A DNA stretch of 64,000 bases, taken from Metellina segmentata. Taxonomy: Eukaryota > Arthropoda > Arachnida > Araneae > Tetragnathidae. The position numbers and the translations under genes were made by a program. Location: NCBI GenBank assembly GCA_947359465.1, contig OX375872.1, positions 138,899,432 through 138,963,431 on the forward strand. Reading direction: 5' to 3'. Shown here in pieces: positions 25,137 to 36,279 of this stretch (positions are counted from its first letter, which is position 1; the number at the start of each line of letters is the position of its first letter). The notes under the pieces are model-generated. The model did no database searches. It worked only from the letters and a program-made list of their open reading frames with translations, and was not told the DNA's origin.

Positions 25137-25425
25137 TATCCGATCCTAATTTGATATCGAGTTGGTTTTAAGCATTAAATAAAGTTTTGAGCAAGTGTGT
25201 AAACTTTGTCCCGAGAGTGTACTATGAAACGGAGGAAAGGATATAACTGCATACTGTGACACAAATCTGAGAATAGATTATTCCGAAATCTTGCTTTATG
25301 AATTTTTCAGTAGCAATCGTAGTAACATGTATTATAGTAAATTTTTTCTGTTCTTCGTTAGCTGTTTTGTCTACGCTCATATGATCCGAGTTTCTGACTA
25401 TCCGAGCTCGCTTCTGTCCACATTA
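25137..25425 (+). mobile_element. pogo-like MITE copy, diverged
   Basis: Matches, in order, blocks of the copy at 59308-59662: 'TATCCGA.CCTAATTTGAT', 'GAGTGTAC', 'CTTTATGAATTTTTCAGTAG' and 'ATCCGAGTTTCTGACTATCC'. The right terminus is lost. Confidence 0.6.
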
Positions 25426-25429
25426 TTTG

Positions 25430-26380
25430 GAAAAATTCATGTTCTGCTGTGTTTGAAAAGTGATTGAAACTCCATTTTTTATTTTTCTTAAGCTACTTCT
25501 GATTGTATGTGTGAAGTGTGCTCGTAAAATGTTTTAAGAACCCTTCTCTTTGTAACAGTATGTAGATCATGAAAATGAAAAACTCACAATGTTTTGTAGT
25601 ATTTATTTTAGTCTTTAAATATATACGCCATATAAAATTCCCTTTTCAAAAACTTTATTTAGCGGCGAGATAAAAAACTGGAATCTGATAGTGACCGCTA
25701 TGACGTCTTATATACATTTTGTATTTTATAAACAACTTTTGGTTGAGAAGTTTTCTGTAAATATAGTTGCACGTGTTTATTTAAGATATTGATATACTTA
25801 TATTCTAAGTCTGTTGGTGATGTCCTCTTTGAAAGCGCAAAAATGAGCCTTTTCGTATTGAAATGAGCTGGAAAAAATGGGACTTCTTTGTTGAGCAGAT
25901 TTTAGTCAAGTTTTGTTGTAGTCTGCAAATAATTTTTATAATGAAGCTAGAAAAAAAAATTATATTCATTGATTATCCGAGCCTCCTTAAGTTCTAGCGA
26001 AGTATCCGTAACAGAACTATGCCTATTGCAAGTTCTTATACATACTCAATAATTAATTGCAATAAAAAAATTTACTGTGGGAACATGAAATCCGCACAGT
26101 TCCGAAAATTCAGTTTGGATGTGGCCCAGAAAAATTGCCACACTACAAGGAGCAGGACCTAAATATTCAGGCATATCACGGAAACCAGGACATCTCGCTC
26201 CTCAAAATATTTCGGGTCTGCTGCATACCACATAGAAACTCCTCTGAATCATACTCGTATTTGCCGCTTGGTGGGTTAATGTATCAATAAAATTGATTAG
26301 GTACGAATCAGTATATTTTATCCTAATTATTATCATTTTAAATAAATAAATTTTGTGTGAGACCCGGTGGTATTACCCTC
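25430..26380. other. Non-coding DNA, mostly unrecognised
   Basis: 'TGATTATCCGAGCCTCCTTA' near 25972 resembles a pogo-type terminus but no partner end is visible. Otherwise nothing identifiable. Confidence 0.45.
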
Positions 26381-26384
26381 ATTT

Positions 26385-27400
26385 GTCCCAATCTCCCAAT
26401 AGTCAAACTTCGCCTCTGCATATTATAACGCGTTTTCAAAATAAACAATTGAATTTACAAAAATCAAAACAGAAAATATAACAAAGAAAAGCTTGGGTTG
26501 TAAGATAGTCTCTAAGCTTAGCTCACAAGATTAGAAATTAGCTGAATTTCTAAGCTTGTTTCACAAATTTGTTGCTAGCGCACTGAATAGGTCCTTCTAG
26601 CAACCATCTACTTGCAGCGTCTGATTGACATGAGAAAGAAAACCATATTCTCCATTTTAATTTAAATACTGAAAACAATGCTAAATTTTGTGTTTTCCCT
26701 TTCGGTAGTCTCAGTAATCCTCATTATTTTCTCAAGGTCTCCAAAAGTCTCTGTCAGCCATCTTAGAAATTCATATCTGAGCTAGTTTCCAAGCTTCCTT
26801 CACAAACTTTGAAATTAGCTGAATTGATAAGCTTGTTTCACATATCTGCTACTAGCGCACTGGATATGTCATTCTACCAACCATCTACTCTTAGCGTCTG
26901 ATTGACACGATAGAAAACCTATTCTCTACTTTAATTTCCATACTCAAAAATTGCGTAGCTTGGAGCTTTCTCTTTCAGTAGTCTCCTTAAACGTTTTCAA
27001 CATTTTCCCTAGGTCCCCCAAAATCAAGCTTCACCTCTGCTTATTATCTCAAGTTTTCAAAATAAACTTCGAATTGAATTTACTAAAGTAAAAATTGCGA
27101 AGTTTAGTGTTTTCTCTTTCAATAGTCTTAGTAAACTTCATCATTTGCCCTAGTCTAGCTTCCCCTTTGCTTATTATCTCAAGTTTTGGAAATAAACTTC
27201 GAATTCAATTTAATAAAGTCAAAACTCCTAAAAGTTTAATGTTTTCTCTTTTAGTAGTCTCAGTGAACTTTATCATTTGCCCTAAGTCCCTAAACATCTA
27301 GCTTCACCTCAGCATTTTATCTCAAGTTTTCAAAATAAACTTCGAATTGAATTTACTAAAGTCATAGCAGAAAGTATATCAACGGAATCAACTCGACCCA
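26385..27400. repeat. Tandem array, mixed units of about 130-300 bp
   Basis: 'AGCTTCACCTCTGC(T/A)TATTAT', 'CTCAAGTTTTCAAAATAAAC', 'TTCGAATTGAATTTACTAAA', 'GTTTTCTCTTTCA.TAGTCT' and 'ATCATTTGCCCTA' recur four to five times. The shortest units, about 130 bp, are at 27040-27360. A 68-codon frame inside is a repeat artefact. Confidence 0.8.
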
Positions 27401-27654
27401 TATCTGTGAAAGCTCAACAATCCACGATTGCTAACAGTTGAAGCTTTTCGGAAACTCGATGGTTCATACTTTTCCTCCAAGCAAGATTCAAGAAGAGCTT
27501 TGAAGAGCCGTAACTGTGGGAAACATTTATTCAACTGATTTGATAATACGGTGGTACGGAACAAATGCGAGGTCAATCTATTAACTGCGGCCGACGTTTC
27601 ATAAACAACGCAAGGCCCCCAATTTTCTGTTTCATTCCACAGTCATTCTTTGCG

Positions 27655-28495
27655 AAGTTGGTCGTGCAGCACCATCAACCCGGCTGGTCACGCATGTGGC
27701 GATCTATTTTTACCTGAATATCCCATTGCTTTGTTGGTACCTCCTCACATTGTCAGTTTCATTAATAAGAGTCTGACGCAAATCTAATGACTTACACTAA
27801 CCTAACTAATTATGCGTCAGCGGAAGACTTCCTCAATTAGAATATGGGTGCCTATTGAGGGTATTATATTGTGTTTCTGTGATGTTCGCTTATTGTTTTA
27901 TCGGTAAATGCTGGGATGCTCAAACTTTGACTTTCGGATTCTTACTAGGGTTACCATTACAGTTTGGAAACCGGAAGTTAAATACCATTAGAAACCAGTT
28001 TTTGGGGAGTTTCGTGAAAATTATCGTTACCAAAGCATTAACGATTTTCTTAATCACGGTATTTTTAAATTTTTTTTTTTTTTAATTTTTAAGGTATTTT
28101 TACTCCAGAGTTAAATTTTAATACGATATTTGTTACGCATCACCATCAACTTTGACTGGTCATACAATTAGCGATCTATTTTCACATGAATTTCCCATGG
28201 CTTTGTCGCTACTCTCTCACATTGCCAACTTTGTTGATAAGAATCTGACGTATTACACTAACCAAATTAACTATCCGTTAGGAAAAGATTCTTCTATTAG
28301 AATATGTGCGTATCCTGCGTTTTTGCGATGTTTGTGTATTGTTTTCGGTTAATACTAAGATACCCAAATTTTAACTTTCATATTGTTTTTAGGTTATTAG
28401 GGTTACCATTAAGGTTAGAAAACCGATAATTAAATAGAGGTAAAAATCGGTTTCAGAGTTACTTGAGAGTTACCGTTGGGGAAACATCTTAGGAA
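27655..28495. repeat. Two-copy direct duplication, about 350 bp, spaced about 475 bp
   Basis: Copy A (27668-28025) and copy B (28140-28490) share 'CACCATCAAC', 'GCGATCTATTTT.AC.TGAAT', 'CCCAT(T/G)GCTTTGT', 'AATCTGACG', 'TTGTTTT(A/C)GGT(A)AATGCT' and 'TTAGGGTTACCATTA'. Plus frames of 76 and 66 codons lie in corresponding parts of the copies but are not conserved in frame, so coding is unlikely. Confidence 0.75.
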
Positions 28496-28792
28496 CATAA
28501 AACACTAAAAATAGCAAAAAATATCGAATTCTTTTTTATTCTGTCCCATATAAATTATAAAGCTTCATATGTGTGCAAAATTATCGTATAGCAAGGAGCA
28601 AAAATTACTAACTTTAAAAGTCTTTTATCTCAATTTTTCTATGACTAGTGTTATAGACATTGGAATTTTTTATGCGTTTGTGATTTGTAATGTATTTCAT
28701 AACTTTGTGCATGAAGGAATAAGGATTTAAAAGAATAGTTAAAAAACTGATAAAATTAAGCGATTGTATTTTTATTGTTTTTATGGTGTCTG

Positions 28793-29238
28793 TTAGGGTC
28801 GTGGTAGCTCGGTTGGAAAAGTAAAGGATTAGCTACCGGAGAGTTGCGAGCTTGAATCATTCCAAAGACCATCGTGTACAAAGAGGGGTGATGCATGCTA
28901 AATCTGTCGTGGCCTCAAATGTCCTCACGTAGGTGTAGCATAGAAGTTTGTGGAGTGGGTTTCCAGCTCAGATGTGACCTCGTCATCTGACTTTGGTTTA
29001 AAGTTACGAGGTGTTGTCCTAGCACCCTTCCCTTCGGGTTTGATCCGGACCGTCGCCAATAGATCCTACCAAAGACCATCGTGTACAAAGGGGTTGATGC
29101 ATGCTAAATCTGTGGTGGCCTCAAATGTCCTCACATTGGTGTAGCATAGATATTTCCCTTCGGGTTTGATCCCGGACAGACGCCAATAGACAGCTGTGTT
29201 TCTCCAGTGATACGTTTATTAAAATACCTACCTATAGT
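28793..29238 (+). mobile_element. SINE-L copy with an internal duplication
   Basis: Starts in a tRNA-like head ('GTGGTAGCTCGGTTGGAAAA', 'GGATTAGCTACCGGAGAG') and ends 'TATTAAAATACCTACC'. The block from 'CAAAGACCATCGTGTACAAA' through 'GTCCTCAC.T.GGTGTAGCATA' is present twice (28862-28945 and 29070-29148), giving a partially dimeric element of about 445 bp. Confidence 0.85.
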
Positions 29239-29239
29239 A

Positions 29240-30240
29240 TTTGCAAAGATATTTCATAATACTACATTCAAACCCATATACAGAGCTGTGGGAAATAATT
29301 TAATGATAATCAAGAAAAAATATTTTAAAATATGATGTCTGTTGGAGTGGGAATTTCGAAATCAACTGACCAGATCTTGATGCTATCAGTGTTACGCTAT
29401 AATATTACTTCTTGCATGTTTCAAAAGTGTTTTCATTCAATTTCAAAATACAAAACTAGAAATATGGTATACTAGTGTAGTACAGAATTTACGCCATCGT
29501 TGAAAAAAGTTAAACCCCAAACCGTTAAAACCCGTATTGATAATTTTCATTTGTAATTTATTGGTATCGAATATCGAGAAGTCACTAATTTTTAAATCCT
29601 AGTCCCCCAAATTGCCGTAAAGATCATATTTCGACAATTTAAAAAATTTCAGATTATTTGTTTTGAAACATTTTTTTTTTTTTGGGGGGGGGAGGGAAGC
29701 AGTTATAGCAAAGAATAAACTTTTGATTGATTCGGTTAGTTTTTATCCTTTGCTCGAAACATCCTTTTTCGTACCAAAATTCTTTTTACCCAGATTAAGC
29801 AATTCTGCAATGCGATCGCGAAGCTACGAAAGAAAAATGTTATAATACCAGCTACAGACAAAGCTTTCAAACTATGTATCGACGGACAATTAAAACTAAG
29901 TAAGGGTTTGAAAATAGTCTTTATTTCAAGATCAGTTCTTAATGGGACTAAAATGCAAATGAGATGCAAATTTTGAACTGTATTACTACTATTTATAAGT
30001 CACCCACTGTTAACTAATGGTGTGTGAAATTCAGACTTAACGTCGTATATCCGTAGGGACTTAAGATAAATGCGGGCGACCGACTAAGTCAACGAGAAGA
30101 AAAATCAGTATTTAGTGCGTTAAATAAAGAGAAAAAGGATTGGGATCTGGAAATATTAAGGGTTCTACCAGGTCCCTGAAGGGTGCTCTGGGAATGCAGC
30201 AGTTGCACGTAATCAGGGAAAATAGGGGCAGTTCGAAGAC
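29240..30240. other. Non-coding DNA, nothing recognised
   Basis: Contains a T run followed by a G run at 29670-29692. Frames of 60 and 77 codons at 29663-29969 overlap on opposite strands and lack support. Confidence 0.45.
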
Positions 30241-30440
30241 AGGCACAGTTAGGGTGACCAACTTTCAATCATGAATTTAAGGGATATTAACTGGCTACAA
30301 ATTTTGAGCATTTTTAGCTGCGCGGCTTCGAGCACAGCAAGGGTGAAAACAGGCACACTTAGGTTGACCAACTTTGAACTATAAATTCAAGAAAGATTTC
30401 GTCCCGACAAATTTTGAGAATTTTTAGAGGCAAAGTGTCA
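30240..30440. repeat. Two-copy direct repeat, about 85 bp
   Basis: 'ACAGGCACA(G/C)TTAGG.TGACC' followed by 'AACTTT', 'AATTTTGAG' and 'ATTTTTAG' occurs at about 30239-30318 and 30349-30436. Confidence 0.6.
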
Positions 30441-30514
30441 CTTCAACAAGTCATGGAATAGCAATGAACAATGAATTTACATTGAATGCCAGGCAGTAAA
30501 TGAAGCTATTTTAT

Positions 30515-30668
30515 AAGATATCTTGTCGTGAAGATATTGTAAATTTTTTTTATGACGAGATCAAGATCTGACAAGTTTTCTTCGAATGACGAGATATGTC
30601 GTCCATCAAACTCTGATCAGTTTTGCTAATGACGAGATACCTCGTCAAGACAACCACCAGGATGGTTA
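30515..30668. mobile_element. TTAA-type MITE, left end decayed
   Basis: Carries 'ATGACGAGAT' four times in diverged form and 'AGATCTGA(C)', and ends CCACCAGGATGG|TTAA, a one-base variant of the family terminus. Confidence 0.7.
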
Positions 30669-30744
30669 AAATATGCGTAACTCATCCATCTAAATATATT
30701 GTAAAATTGTCACAATACATGATGTGACATACATTTCAAAATAT

Positions 30745-30938
30745 ATCTGAGTATATATTATACTTAAATCTTGCTTTGTGAATCTTTCAATAGCAGTAGA
30801 AGTAACATATACTACCGTAAATTTTATTTTCATTTCGTTTATATGGTTTTGTGTGTTACTACTTCCGTATTATCCGAGTTTTTATCATCCGATGTGGTCT
30901 CGGTTCGCATTACCTCGGATCATCAAGGTTCTACTGTT
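30745..30938 (+). mobile_element. pogo-like MITE copy (3' part)
   Basis: 'CTTGCTTTGTGAATCTTTCA', 'TATTATCCGAGTTTTTATCA' and the terminus 'GGATCATCAAGGTTCTACTG' match the element ending at 59662. Pogo/Tigger termini typically read CAGT..(A)CCT.GATTATCCG on the other strand. Confidence 0.7.
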
Positions 30939-30939
30939 C

Positions 30940-31495
30940 TTATTTGTATTTTTCGCAATTTTATAATTTTCACTCTTTCCTACAAGCTTTTTAAAAGGTT
31001 TTCGTAAACTAATCATGAACATTTAGCGTCCTTATTGAAATACCATTTTTATTTTCTCTAAAGACCAGGATTTAATTAGTTGGTCTCATACTTACAAGTT
31101 AATAGCCTGAAAATATGTGACATTTTTCCTTAAATTTTGGTATTTTGAGTTTTCAAATACTGGAAAAAAATTTACTAGTTCACAAAAGGACGAATAATTA
31201 CCGTCAATTTTGATAAAAGAAGTACAATACTTCTCCAGTATATGTTTCAGATTATCTTCTAGAAAACGACAGCATAATTGAAAACTATTCATTATAATTT
31301 GGCAGTTGATATTTCATTGATTAACCACTTATTTTTTTTCATACAAAATTTAAATATAAATACAAACATGTTTAAAAAGCTAGAAAAATTTGTTTTTACA
31401 AAGCATTCTTGCTTTATCAAGTATAAAAATCGGTACGGTTTTAGAGTATTCCTATTCAAAATGTACTTGCTCCACTTAATGAAAATGATTTGAAA
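30940..31495. other. AT-rich non-coding DNA, nothing recognised
   Basis: Two frames of 66 and 71 codons on opposite strands (31092-31493) are low-complexity and unsupported. Confidence 0.45.
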
Positions 31496-31499
31496 CTAA

Positions 31500-33440
31500 G
31501 AATGTGTCACACTGTATTGCTACATAACACCAAGTAAGAGAAACATGCACATAAGCATTCAAATATTTTCTATGCAAATATTGTAAACATATTATGCATC
31601 CCCATTATTAAAAGGAGTTTGAAACATTGAATCGTACATTATACTACACTAGCCCGTGCTCGTGGTGGAAGGTATCTGGTGGAAAATTTTCCGCAGATTT
31701 CAAATCCGTTGAAGATATATTCAATTTAAAAATTATTTATTTAAAAAAATCATACTTTTAGGTAACAATATAAACTGAAATTTTCCGCATATTTCAAATC
31801 CGTTGAAATTTTTACTCTATCTTTAACGGTCTAGGAGAAAAGAACTGACTTCAGTTAAAAGATTTATCTTCTAGCTGGAAATTTATTCGTCAGAGCAAAA
31901 TCAAAGCGGAAATGAAAAAAAAAATTCTCCTCGAATGAAAAAAACTTAGCATGATTACAAACCCTGTCTGCTAGGTTACACGGGCAGAAAAAGTTGGTCG
32001 CGTTTGAAAAAGCGATGAAGAATAAAACTATTAAATTTATTTCAAAACTTCTAGATTGAATTTTAAAATTTCGCCGCGACCCAAAAGTTGCAAACAATTT
32101 GGACTACCTGTGTGTCAAATCTCATTGCTGTAAGTGCCATAGATCGTCAGGATTTGCGGCCGTGAAACAAACAAACACTTCCTTTTATAATATTAGAGGT
32201 TGTATCTACGTTAAAGGAACATACAGACAAGAATGAAAATGTTTTAAGTAAATATTGTAAAATACTGTTCATTCCTATGAATGTAAAGAATCTGAAACAT
32301 TGAATGCTATATTGTATTGCTAATTAAGATCAAGAAATTAATTTACACATAAGCATAAAACGTTTCTGTGCAATATTGTAAACATACTGACATACTGTTC
32401 ATTCCTATAGTAAACATACTGTTTTTTCCATACTATAAGAACAAGTAAGGAAAATGCATATAACATAAAAATGTTTATTTGTAAATATAGTAAACATACT
32501 GTTCTTTCCATACTATAAGAACAAGTAAGGAAAATGCATATAAACATAAAAATGTTTACATGTAAATATAGTAAACATACTATTCTTTCCATACTATAAG
32601 AACAAGTAAGGAAAATGCATATAAACATAAAAATGTTTATATGTAAATATAGTAAACATAGTATCCATTCCCATTAATGGAAAGCGTCTAAAACATTGAA
32701 TCTCACATTTTATTTCTGCGAAAAACCAAGTTAAGAACATGCAAATAAGCATAAAACTGTTTTGGTATAAATATCGTAAACATACTGTTCATTCAATGCT
32801 ACAAGACCAAGTGAGGACATGCACTTTGGAATAAAAATGCTTTATGCAAGTATTGTAAACATACAGTTCATTCCCATTAATGGAAAAAGTCTGAAACATT
32901 TAATCCTACATTGTTTTGCTGTGCAAGACCACTTAAGGAACATGTACATACTTATAATAAGTTTTTTTGTGAAAATATGATAAGGCATATTGTCCATTAC
33001 CAATGTAAGCATAGTGTTAATTTCATGCTATGAGAACAAGTTTAAAACACAAGTATAAAATAGTATTATTGTGTAAATATTGAAAATATACTGTTCATTC
33101 CCATAAATGGAATTAATGGTCCTATTTACGACCTAGTGCCATAAAATTTTAAATACAATTCATCCCATTAATGGAAGGCTTCTGAAACATTGCATTACTA
33201 CATAATACTAAGTGAGGAACACGCACCTAAGCATGAGACTGCTTTTAGTATAAATATCGTAAACATACTGTTCATTCTATACTTTAAGACCAAGTAAGGA
33301 ACATGCATTAAAGCAAAAAAATGTGGTTTTTTATACAAGTACTGTGAACATACTACTGTTTATTCCCATTACTGATGTCTGAAACATTGAATCTCGCACT
33401 ATGCTACTACTTAAGTCCAAGTATGGAACACGCTCAAAAA
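31500..33440. repeat. Tandem array, unit about 110-135 bp, interrupted by a Helitron
   Basis: 'AATATTGTAAACATACTGTTC', 'ATTCCCATTAATGGAA', 'GTCTGAAACATTGAATC' and 'AAGACCAAGTAAGGAACATGC' recur at least ten times. A subset near 32400-32640 is a compact, nearly identical run of about 97 bp units. The 96-codon minus frame at 32338-32628 repeats the same peptide segment and is an artefact of that run. Confidence 0.88.
31649..32197 (-). mobile_element. Short non-autonomous Helitron inside the tandem array
   Basis: On the minus strand it begins TCTAATATTATAAAAGGAAG and ends GAGCACGGGCTAG followed by T. These are the TC start and CTAG end expected of Helitrons. It shares its 5' end and the internal 'GATTTGAAATCTGCGG' block with the copy at 47411-47901. 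The flanking array continues on both sides, which supports the boundaries. Confidence 0.8.
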
Positions 33441-33467
33441 ATGTGAAAATGTCTGCTGCATAGCCAG

Positions 33468-34030
33468 TCATGCTTCCCTTGAATACAGGTTGAGGAGATC
33501 CTCATCATTTTTGCGAGTTACTAAAGAGATGTTGTTTTGCGAATCGAGGAAGAGAGGGTTACATATCTGAGACAATGAACCAGATTCACTAGAGGATGAA
33601 GAATTACTTCGTCGGCTGAGGGAATCGGATTTGATTGCACGCTTGATGAAGCGTTCTTCGGGAATCACGTGTCTAAATTGAATAAGTCTTTCAGGTCTAC
33701 GTAGAGGCGTCTGGTTGAAGTGTGTAGAGCATCGGAAAGCGATTCCTGCCGCCGTTACGTCTTCGAAAGCAGCACCTTTTTTTTTTCATCCATCATCTTG
33801 AACGCCATTTTAATATTTGTTGCTAAGTCATTCTTAATTAAGATGGTGTAAGACACACTGCGTGACAAGAATGGCCGAGTGAATGATCGTATGAATATTT
33901 CATAGCCAACGTTGCCATTGTTTTTATGATACTGAGGCAGTGTTTCTCGTGATTGTTGAATCATAATTTCTGAGATCGGAAGCATTGTGCTCATTTGTTC
34001 TTTATTCAATATTTCAATAAGTGTAATTTC
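33468..34030 (-). pseudogene. Coding-like segment of unknown family, broken by a frameshift at a 10-base A run
   Basis: On the minus strand an open frame enters at about 34030 and runs without stops to a run of ten A residues (33777-33786 on the plus strand). There it meets a stop a few codons later. A second frame, offset by one, is open from the same point to its stop at 33468. Together they span about 185 codons and are more GC-balanced than the flanks. The downstream half has a serine-rich stretch (SNSSSSSESGS) next to basic residues, followed by an acidic C-terminus. A possible splice acceptor (AACAG) abuts the start at 34030, with an in-frame stop just upstream of it. I do not recognise the family: it could be a terminal exon of a host gene, a retrocopy or an old viral insertion. 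The break could be a real mutation or a homopolymer sequencing error. Confidence 0.45.
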
Positions 34031-35050
34031 CTGTTCTTAACTTATTTTTCAGCATTCTGTATTCTTCAATATCAGAATGGGATCAAGGTATTGAGAGGTT
34101 TATGTGAGTTTCACATATGGATGCAAAGCATTATGTATTAATCAATTTCAGAATGGGATCAAGGTGTGTGTTTTATGTGTGTTTTATGTGAGTGGTTTAT
34201 GTGTGTTTCATATATGGATGCAAAGTTTTACGTAGATTTTAATTTGTATTTATTTTACGTCCTTACTATTTTCGTCAAAATAACTTTCAGAATGCATCCG
34301 CGGTATTGAAAGTTTAAACAGATTCACGTGAGGATGAATGTAAGGTTTTGCGTAAATTTTAATTTGTATTTATTTTACGACATGCTATTGTTATCTATGT
34401 AACTTTCAGAATGTATCCATGCTATAGAGAAGTTTATATCAGGTTCACACATGCGGATAGATGTAAGATTTTATGTAAATTTAATTTACATTTGTTTTAC
34501 GGCATGCTATTTTCACCAATATAACTTTCGGAATGCGTTCAATGTAGTGCGAAGTTTATGTGAGTTTCATAAAGGAATGCAATTTTACGTAGATTTTAAT
34601 TTGCATTTATTTTAAGGGATACTATTATACTGTATCATCAATTATTATGTACTATTATGCTATTATTTTACTGTACATATATTATCAATATACTAACTTC
34701 AGAATTCTTTTACGGAATTAAGGAATTTGTCACGTTTACAAGTTTTGGGTAATTTTTTAAAAATTCAATCTTTATTGTCAGGCATATTATTTTCACCAAT
34801 ATAACTTTAAAATGCATCCCCGGTGTTGAGAAGTTTATGTCAGGTTCACATGTGTGGATGGATTTAAGGTTTTACGTAAATTTTTATTTACATTTATTTT
34901 ACGACATGCTATTTTCATCAATATAACTTTCAGAATACATCCTTGGAAGAAAAGTTTATGAATTTTTCACTTGTGGATGTAAGGTTTTACGTAGATTTTA
35001 ATTTACGTTTGTTTTACGGCATGCTATTTTCATAAATATAACTGTTAACA
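34030..35050. repeat. Tandem array, unit about 115 bp, about 8 copies
   Basis: 'AACTTTCAGAATGCATCC', 'GAAGTTTATGT', 'GTTCACA', 'GGTTTTACGTA(A/G)ATTTTAATTT' and 'TATTTTACGGCATGCTATTTTC' recur at about 115 bp spacing. Confidence 0.88.
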
Positions 35051-35059
35051 TGCATCTGA

Positions 35060-36275
35060 AGTTCATAACAGGTTCTATTATTTATATACGGTTAAGGTTA
35101 TAAAAGTTAAGGTTTTATATATATATATATATATAAAAGCTTAACTTTTATTATTATTACATTGCATATATACTTGTCTTAAATTTGTTAGGGTAATCAG
35201 TCTTGTTTTTAATATTGCATTTTTAGAACAGAAAGAAACACACTTTTTAAATCCATGTAACGTTATGTGCATTTCATAATGAAGCAGTCAGTATAATAAG
35301 TTTCTTTTCTGTCTTCTTTAACTCTATTTTTTAAATCAGCAAATAATTGGAAATAATTCTGACAAATGATTATAGAGCATGATACAAAATTTTAGCTATT
35401 AATAAATCTACATGAGGAATATTTAATATCCCCAAGTGATTCGCTCTTAGTTTGTGTCTACTGAATACATCATAAGACAGTGAGAAAACATTAAGATCTA
35501 TATATATATACTAATATTTAAAACACAATAAAACGATACCAGAAACTGTAATTTTAATTAGCATATATTTGAGTAACATTTTATGGAAACATATTTGCAT
35601 TTAATTATTTTGCCTAATCGTATTTAACTCTTAATAAATTTAGACAGTTATGTGGGATGACATATTTTGTTCAATTCCTATCATCACGTATAATTTACTT
35701 TTTATGAAACTTTAATTCTAACTTTTATAAATTTTTATTTAAGACCCCCCTAAATTAAGTAACGAGAACGACTACATAAAACAGACTGAAGCATTTTGAA
35801 GAATTATCTACGATTATACATTTTATTCGATTCCTACCAAAACTACTTTTTATAAATTTGTATTCCTAAACTTTTATACATATTTTATAAAGATCTAAAC
35901 TAAACTACAAAATCGACTATGCAGCAATATTTCCGATTTCTATCGCTCTAAATAACAGCTAACCATTTTTAATATATACGAATATATATCTAGGAAAGAA
36001 GACAAAACTATATTTCACGGGTGGTAGTTCCTTTTCGAAAGTCTTGAATGAACCAATTCAAGCATGTTGGTCTTATCGCATCTGAGACGACCCACTACGC
36101 ATTCTAATAGCAGGAAATATTTGTGCGCGTACCAATTTGATCATTATTCTGCATAACCTAGAGACCGTATCAACTTGGAGAAAATAAAGAAATGGCTTAA
36201 TAGCAGCAAGCACACAATGACATCAATTGACAGATTTTAAATTTGTTTTCTTATTATATGGTTTTGTTATTCCGC
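35060..36275. other. AT-rich non-coding DNA with a TA microsatellite
   Basis: A (TA)n run lies at 35115-35137, flanked by a short inverted repeat (AAAGTTAAGGTTTTA and TAAAAGCTTAACTTTT). No gene or transposon end is visible. Confidence 0.5.
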
Positions 36276-36279
36276 GGAT

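Noticed and set aside
24694..25171. Three overlapping plus frames of 62-123 codons
   Set aside because: They read through a SINE fragment and a 115 bp tandem repeat in different frames; low-complexity Phe/Leu/Ser peptides with no domain.
32338..32628. 96-codon minus frame with repeated peptide FICIFLTCSYSMER
   Set aside because: The peptide repeat is simply the underlying 97 bp DNA tandem unit read in one frame; neighbouring units break it.
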